DNA from: Hydractinia symbiolongicarpus
Taxonomy: Eukaryota; Cnidaria; Hydrozoa; Anthoathecata; Hydractiniidae
NCBI RefSeq assembly: GCF_029227915.1
Contig: NC_079886.1
Location: 20,250,501-20,314,500 of the forward strand
Length of the DNA stretch: 64,000 bases
Direction of reading: 5' to 3'
The notes beneath the pieces were generated by a model that was given only the letters and a program-made list of their open reading frames with translations, ran no database searches and was not told the DNA's origin. The position numbers were made by a program, and so were the translations under genes. This document shows, in pieces, positions 56,795 to 64,000 of this stretch (position 1 is its first letter; each line of letters opens with the position of its first letter).

Positions 56795-59700
56795 CTTATA
56801 TATGTGGCTGTTTGCAGCTTATTGACACCCTCTTATTTTAGAATATTCTTAGGAATAATAGACCAAGAGAAATTACATCACAGTTTTTTGTCCACCGCCC
56901 ACGTGTGTTTGAGAACAACCCACATAACAAAGTTCATTATTTTTTAAATTATTTGTGTAAAAATTACTATTTCATTCACGATAAACCATTTGTCAGTCAT
57001 TTTATTCGCCCAACAAAGAATCCTATCCAAGGTGCTTTTCTATTAGTGCTGAATTTAAAAATTGACATGGTTCAGCATAGTTTTTAAAAGGGTCTGATTG
57101 CAAAATATGATTGCCAAAGTTCAGCACTTGTAATATTTGTGTATTTGTGTACTCAGCTTCTAAAACACACACAAGAGACATTATAATTTCCTCTGGGTGA
57201 TTACATTAATGTTGGTTGAAAAAAAACTGAATGATGAGAAGCATATGTTTTTAAATGGGTCTAGGACAATAAACTTATTTAATTTCCCCTGGCCTTGCAT
57301 CAATCAAATTCTGAAAAAATAAACACTTCTAAAATGATTTTGTCAGATTTGGAAACTGTTGGTATGGTTGGAACTTTGTGTATAAAATTAGTAAAGTTGC
57401 CAAATTGTTTAGTTTTTTTCTTTTATACTTTTCCGAATTAGCCTTAATTATTTATAAGATGAAAAACAGTGCTTTTAATTCCATTGACTTGGCCATCCCT
57501 TAAAGGCACTGGAAGCTTCACTATATGAAAATGTTTTCTTTTTCTTTTAGATTGTGTACAATGGGATTGAGTGATGTAATCTTCTAATGCGTGTGGTGAA
57601 AAGAAGGCGAATCCGTTATTGTTTTTCTGCCCAAATTTGAAGCTATTTAATAAATCTTGATAAAGTTAAAAAACTGTTTTGATTTGTTTGTTTTTGTTTT
57701 AATTGTTTCCCGTCAGTTTTCGAAATTCGTTCCAGCAGATTCTGTGGCTTCTACTGCCGGTATTTTTACGTGAAAAAAATACTGTTTTGTTGTGAGGTCA
57801 TTTACGAAATCGTTACGTTAGGACCAACTTCTGCGGGTTGTACAACTCGATGTATCACATATCTTTCGGAATACTGCTAAAAGTGTAATTTTGTATTGCG
57901 CTCTTTACTTTTACCATTCTGTGGGAAAAGGCGGTACAAAATTTTAACACGCGTTATTCGTTTTTGTTAGTTTCGCGTAATCTAATTTTCTCGCACATTT
58001 TGAAAAGAATATCCCACACACATCAAATACTCGCGCAGTCTATTCGCAAAAAAAACTGTTTTTGAGCAACGAATTGTTCCGCAGAGCGTTCATTTTCCTA
58101 CCTCGTCCCCAGGGTTCTTCTATATGATATTCAATTTTGATGTATTTCGGAAGATGTTAGCGCCAAAGAAACAAGAAGCGCTAGGGAACTAGGGATAGTT
58201 TAATTTTGCTTGCAACTTGCGAAATGCTTTGCAACCTTTTTTTTAATTTCTAGTTATTGCACGGTCATTTGGGCTGAAAAAATGGCTGCCAAAGATCGCG
58301 GACGTTAAAGATAATTAACTCCTATATGTACGGAGGTGTGGCACCCGAGGGCCAAAATATGCTGATATCAGCAGCAAATATCTGAAAATCATAAAGCAGA
58401 ACCACATTTTTTTTAAATTACCCAGAGTTCCTTGACATTGTCCGTCATTTTGGCTAGCGCTGAAACTTGTGACTGAGACGGGGTTGGAAGCTCAGGGATC
58501 GTGGCTTGAAACTAAAGACATGCAAAGAAATGCCATGAATAGTACAAGGGAAGGAAGAGGAATTCTTAAGTAATTTTTTTCAATGTATTTACAAGAATTT
58601 AAGGTACCCCACAATGAGAAGTAAAGAACAAAAACGCCTTTCCGATGTCTGATGATGAGGGATGGTCACATCTGGATAATATTTATTTTGTGATTTTAAG
58701 CTACCTAGCCAGTACCATGCCAGCACTCCAGGGCACATTTGTTATTAAATAATTAAGTGATAAAGTACAAGAGCTAAATATATTACTTTAATGTAGCTAG
58801 CTGCACAAAAGATTTTTCAAGGCATTCTGTCATTTTAAATAAAAATAGCTAGGTAGTTATTTGGACCTCCCATAGACGAACATTCAAGACTTGAGTATAT
58901 ATATAGCTAGTTAGGTATGCAAGACATTGCATGTTGGTAAACATGTTTCCACGACAAACTGAAACCTATATTTCATAAATAAATTTCTGCATGTATAAAT
59001 AATTTTGTAGATTTTCAGTTTTCTTTTATGAAATAACAAAATTTGGGAAAGTATAGCCAGAAGTAATATTCGCTTGAATTGGGAAGACCTAAAGTCTTCA
59101 GGTTAAGACTTAGTAAAGCGTAAACTGTTTCACATGGACGATACTTAGTATAATGTGTTACATATCCAGTGGAGCGCTTATAGCATTAAGAATATCTTTT
59201 TCATAAACCAACATTCACAGGACTTATGATAAAGATAAGCCTATTGTTACTTCTGCAAAGCAAATACAGTTGTTTAGCATTTTTTTATTTTGCATAAAAA
59301 GTTCCTGTGGATATTCAAAAATTAATTGTGAGTGGCACCAGACTAGGCGATTAGTGCAAAGTAAACGTGTTGCAGATCCAGGTGGACAAAAAAATAACTT
59401 TCTAACCACTTTGTATTTATACGGCATAAAATTTAGATTATGTATTTAGCACTGTGCTTTAGAAACACATTCCCACATTCTCTGAGCTGGATAAGGTATT
59501 TAGGACAAACGTGGGACACATTTTATCTGTTTGAATTATTTTTAAGCCTGAGAATCACTTAGAATGTTTTCTGTACACATGGCTTGTCAAAATTGGTATG
59601 CTGTCAAAAAAAGTTTATCGGTGTCTCCAAAAATGGCTAAAATTAAGAACTCAGAAACTATGATAGTAGTAAAAAAAATTTTGGGTTTATTTCATCAAAC

Positions 59701-60683
59701 TGGTCTAAAAACATGTAATACTAAGTTTCAAGTCATTATTTCAATTTTACTGAAGTAATAGGACTTTTACTTATTATAGTTTTAGCATAGTTTTTCATAC
59801 CGCTGACACCAAAATTACTGCAGGGACTAATCGGTTTGAAATTATTTATAATATTTTAGTAACAAACTTTTTCTCTTGATGTGTTTTTATTTTCCTGCAA
59901 AAGTTCTTGCATAGCTTATGTATTAACATTAGGATAAGAACGAAAAAGTTACTGTGAGACATGGGTTTTACACCTTAAAAATTTCTAGCGAGAAATTTGA
60001 AAACTAATGAATGACAAAATCGCAAGTTTATATTCAAATTTTTAATTTTTGCTAATGTAAAAGTAATCCACATGAAAAAAGTTTCTGATGCTTTTTATGA
60101 AGAAATCTTCCATATTAGCCATATGGGGTAATTGATGAACAATGCATTTTCCTGCAGGTGTTCTCAAATATGTGTAATTTTCCTCTTTAAGTTTTGACTT
60201 TTAACCCAGCTAAAAAGCTCAGCCTTGTCCTTTCATGCTTAGTCTAGCTAGCTATAGCGAAAAAGTTTAATATTCAAACTTGACCTATTTTACTGAGTAT
60301 TAAGTAATAAATGCTAGTTTAATCCTAAATGTAACTATAGTAGCTAAGCTACCTGTAAGAACAACATCAAACAACATCGAGGTTGTTCTCTTTTGTAAAC
60401 AAACCCATTGGTATTTTTGTAATAAGTACTAAATTTTATGTGTTCATTTCTTGCGCTTATAAGTGTAACCAAAGTGCCCTGTACGTAAGTCCTAAAAACT
60501 TATGTCATTGGCTCACTCTTTACGAATGACACCACGTAACAAAGGAAAACCATGCTTTGCTATTTCCCGTAACCTATACCGAGATTTGGTTGTGATATAT
60601 ATCAGAATTAATTGTCTTTAAAAATTGTCACAAATTTTGCTGAATGAAATTGTCTCGAGAAATCAAACTACAAAATATCAGAA
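56795..60683. other. AT-rich non-coding stretch
   Basis: No supported gene. Small frames at 56905-57087, 59224-59427 and 59564-59758 show no motif. Confidence 0.4.
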
Positions 60684-61912
60684 GTGAAAAGAGTAACGAA
60701 ACGTATTTGTTGTTCAATATCTTTAACTGTGGTAAGCTGTTTAAACTATTTGGATGATCAACAAAAATCAGATCTCGCCGACAACAGAAACAAAAAAGAA
60801 ATTCTGCCAATGCAGTGTCTCGTAAAAGCTTCGATAAAGGCTTCAATTCAATGCCAAAAGTATGGCACAATTCTTCAGTTAAAAAACAAACAAGTTGTTA
60901 AAACAAACGCAAATTGAAAAATTTGGAGATCGCTTAAAGAAGATGAGGACAAAATAAGGAGTGCAAAAGTCTTACGGTGCAGTCTTGTTCAACGTTCAAC
61001 TACTGAATCAAATAATCTCGAGGTGACTAAAAAAGAGATGTTTTACTTGGGCGAGAGAAAACGATTAGATTTTACTTGCGACCTAAACGTTGTATATAAA
61101 CAGTTCGTACATTTACGTCTAAACCTCTTTCTCCTCCCTTCTGGTAAATTTGCAAGGAACCTTATCTGTGAAATGACGCGACTTACTAAGAGGTTGATTG
61201 ACGACACAGCTTTTAAAGAAATCATGGTGATGCCAGCACTCCTTTTGCAAACTCGTACCTCCTAAGCCAGCGATCGCGTCGCAGCTCTTTCCCGACGGTT
61301 TAAATTATGGGACAACGGAAACATCCGCGATTTGTTACATAAGGATAATACGATTCAAAACCATTTCAAATCACTTACAAAGAATACATCGACAATGGAA
61401 ATTTTAAAATAAATTGTCGACAAAATGTCAAAAAGAAACATCAATGGTGCCATTAAGCTCTGAAGTTAAAACATGCAAAAAAGTATACTACCACATAGCG
61501 ATAAAATCTTAGAGCTTCTAAGACCAAAACACCCGTGCGAAAAGAATCCCTCGATTACCATCCTGTTGATAGACACACCAATCAAAACCATCCGATAATA
61601 TTCAGAAAGATTGACTCCGAACTAAAAAGACAACCGGCGTTAAAAACTAAAGGGAGTGCCGGCCCCTCGGTGATGTGGCGTAAGATCCTAACTTTGCTAC
61701 TGGGATGTCTCAACATGGGTAAAATCACCGCCTCCGCAAATACCCCCTTAAAACCCTCCTACGTCATCAACATAAATTCTTACATCAGAAAAAAACTAAC
61801 GATATCCAACAAAATCACTGACGTTATCAAAACGTCAGATGACCACAATACAGCAGTATGTTTTGTTAACAGTTTAAGACCAAATACATGTGCGATAATG
61901 CCGTTGAGGTAG
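60684..61912 (+). pseudogene. N-terminal half of the cnidarian RT-retroelement family, decayed
   Basis: Broken frames read, in order: MFYLGERKRLDFTC, NLFLLPSGKFARNLICEM, FKEIMVMPALLLQ, LSRRFKLWDNGNIRDLL (about 61290-61340), MSKRNINGAIKL (about 61424), and IIFRKIDSELKRQPALKTKG followed by SAGPS (61590-61670). The last blocks match the segment that precedes the polymerase core in the family found at 3807-5430 (LW..G.l..LL, NaA.kLL, lf..id...i..aAlkTkGaaGPS). The polymerase itself is absent here. Stops and frame changes throughout. Confidence 0.55.
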
Positions 61913-63180
61913 ATTTTCTGTTCGTCGAGTATGTACCAGGTTGGCTCATTTCAAAGGTTATGCACGGAGGTATAGTGGAAAGAGATTCCAGCGCGAACAA
62001 ATATGTACTGAATTAATAAAAGACCCAGGATATGTGCAATTGGTCCACGCGCGCCAGCAAAGTCATTGCTGATATAGATATTAGGCCATGTTTGTCGGAT
62101 CGATATCCACTTCAAACTGACCTTCGGGCACTGCCATAGAAAGTCGTCAAAAAAAACGTAGGTTTCGTAGAGCCACTAACTTCGTATTTCTTGTAGAAGG
62201 GAGCATAAAAAAAGATAAGCGAGATTTTACGCAAAGCAGTAACCATTTACTCTTATAGCGATTAATAACTTCTTTAATCAACAACAATTTCAACTGGCTT
62301 GTGAGAGGAAAAGAATGACACAGCGAAATTATCTCCAGTAGCTGGCAGAGTCACCCCGAGGATTACCAAGGCGCAGGACCAAGTTACTTTGATGAGGATT
62401 CATGGAGCAGTTAAGTTATAGTGAAAAGCCATGGCCTCAATCGCATTGGCATTTAGCAGGTGTCGTAAATTGCTTAAAAGTGAAGCAAATTCTCGATCCG
62501 GAATAATTGTGAGTTAAGGCAACGCAATCGATGCTCTACGGCTATTTCTGACGAGTTTGAACAAGTGGTTTTAAGGGACACCGACGTGGGTAAAGAGGTT
62601 TCTAAATTTCACAACGTACTTAATCACATAACATCGAAAGTGAATTTCAGCGTAGCTGACGACGTGCACATGATATCGAACGATATGAATCTTCACATCG
62701 GAGGAATCTCGAATTTTATTCCCAAGATTTTCATCAGTAAGGATTATTTCTCTATCAGTGTTAATCCAGAAAGCAATTCGAAATATGTGTTAACGCAAAG
62801 CTGCCGCAAGTGAGCCACACGGCCGTACTCCCTAAGCGAGCGCAATCGCACAAGACAATGGGATCGGAAAAGCGCAACGATAATAAAGTTAACGCAAACC
62901 TTGCATATCTTTGGTTCAGGTAATATGTGTTGGATTTGTTGCGATGCAAATGCAAATGTGACTATATCAGCATATCATTAGTTGATATCAGCGCTTGTTT
63001 TCTCACCCTCTTGGAAGATCATAAGAAACTTAGACCTTTTCTATACAAATATTGTGGTTGGACCTAAAAGTATCACAAACATGCCTTCTTCACAACTTCC
63101 AACGGCCTTCAATTTGTTTTCAAAGCCCTATGGTACCATTGCACCAGGCAGAGCGATTAAGACATTGTGCAACTAACACT
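61913..63180 (+). pseudogene. Unrecognised mobile-element or virus-like coding relics
   Basis: GC content and codon texture remain coding-like. The clearest frame, 62565-62813, carries VADDVHMISNDMNLHIGGIS and FIPKIFISKDYFSISVNPES. Another (about 62990-63175) reads FLYKYCGW-like text and is frameshifted. Stops occur every few dozen codons. No family could be named; large DNA mobile elements of the Polinton or virus-derived type are one possibility, unsupported by a diagnostic domain. Confidence 0.3.
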
Positions 63181-63780
63181 TAACAACCTCGCCTTAAGCG
63201 TGCAGATATCGGGAGATTAGTAATATCATAAAAGAAATATACAGAGACGTATAAACCACGCCTCGGCGTGAGTTACCGGTCCCGGTCTGGCGTGTACGGA
63301 GGCGGAAAAAATCCGCATGATGTGTTTGTGACATTGAAGGATACTATAGAAATTGCGTGTTGATCTGGAAAACCCTGCAGTAACAAAGTGACAAGGTTGC
63401 TTGCGGGAAAAGGCGTGAAAAAAGCTACAAGATGAGGTTAGGGAGCAAAGGCAAGTCATTAAAGAAAAAGACAAAACCATTACGATCTTTGGGGATGACC
63501 TCGATGGCTAAGAATAGGTGATTGTGGAGCTAGGGCAAGGTAATCTAAAGTAGCGAGATCAAGTACAGAAATTGGAACGGCGCTCAGTACCATGCCTTGC
63601 AAACTTTCAAAAAAAAGCATGGTCGCATTCCACAAACAAACGGTGGCGCTTATCCCTATTTTGCCATCTGCTGTCAGCAAGATTATGCAGGCAAAATTCG
63701 CCTTTGTTGCAAGATGGTCTTATTTGAAGAGACACTGTGGTAAATCTTGATTGACCAAGACATTTTAGGCTTGGTTAAAA
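63181..63780 (+). pseudogene. Coiled-coil protein relic, possibly from a virus-like element
   Basis: From about 63400 the plus strand reads LQDEVREQRQVIKEKDKTI (coiled coil), DQVQKLERR and then, after a frame change, GAYPYFAICCQQDYAGKIRL (about 63650-63710). A coiled coil followed by a short Cys-containing segment resembles multicopy cnidarian proteins linked to virus-like mobile elements; this is from memory. At least two stops and one frame change. Confidence 0.35.
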
Positions 63781-64000
63781 CAACACACACAAGCCTCTTT
63801 TAATGGTTACTTAGTATTACTTAACTTAGTTCGTACTCTGCTAAACGGTACAGACGGATAGTATATATCAGAAAAAGGATGGAAGCATACGACCATCAAG
63901 AACAATTTACGAATCATTAGGGAACCTTTGTCCCTGTGCTAAAATGTTGTATCAATTATTTAGTTATTTTCGACCGCGTAGGTTACTAGCGACAACCTGG
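63781..64000. other. No feature seen
   Basis: Short end segment without coding signal. Confidence 0.4.

Overview
The window looks like nuclear DNA from a cnidarian, probably a hydrozoan. It is strongly AT-rich, genes are split by GT..AG introns, and most recognisable coding sequence is decayed mobile-element sequence of kinds common in cnidarians: DIRS-type retroelements, RLE-type non-LTR elements, TTAA-target DNA transposons and Helitron-like short elements. There are no operons, no CRISPR array and no convincing rRNA or tRNA gene. The organism call is an inference from family content, not a match to a genome.

Layout. 1-286: frameshifted ubiquitin-specific-protease relic. 3.5-5.4 kb (-): decayed reverse transcriptase. 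6.2-9.1 kb (+): non-LTR retrotransposon with FMDD reverse transcriptase, CCHC knuckle and restriction-like endonuclease. 9.67-13.01 kb: DNA transposon with inverted ends, a decayed transposase-like gene ending in a PHD-like finger (-), and nine copies of a short motif confined to its two subterminal zones. 16.4-24.5 kb: nearly identical 4,014-bp tandem duplication carrying CAP/SCP exons (+) and part of a TTAA-flanked transposon (-). Only the right-hand transposon is complete (22.87-25.66 kb).

29.1-36.7 kb (-): three exons encode a complete PARP catalytic domain. The intron before the last exon holds an entire decayed DIRS-like element on the opposite strand. 40.7-45.3 kb (-): six exons of a lunapark-like ER membrane protein whose introns hold a TTAA element, a TIR element and two head-to-tail Helitron-like units. 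The C-terminal zinc-ribbon exon was not found.

46-60 kb is mostly AT-rich non-coding DNA with hairpins, C/G homopolymers and a self-complementary GCTA microsatellite. 60.7-63.8 kb has higher GC and holds decayed coding sequence: the N-terminal half of the reverse-transcriptase family seen at 3.8-5.4 kb, then unrecognised relics, one with a coiled coil.

The probable host genes are the CAP gene (secreted or extracellular role expected), the PARP mono-ADP-ribosyltransferase and lunapark. They show no functional link. Most of the rest is transposition history, and insertion order can be read at several places.
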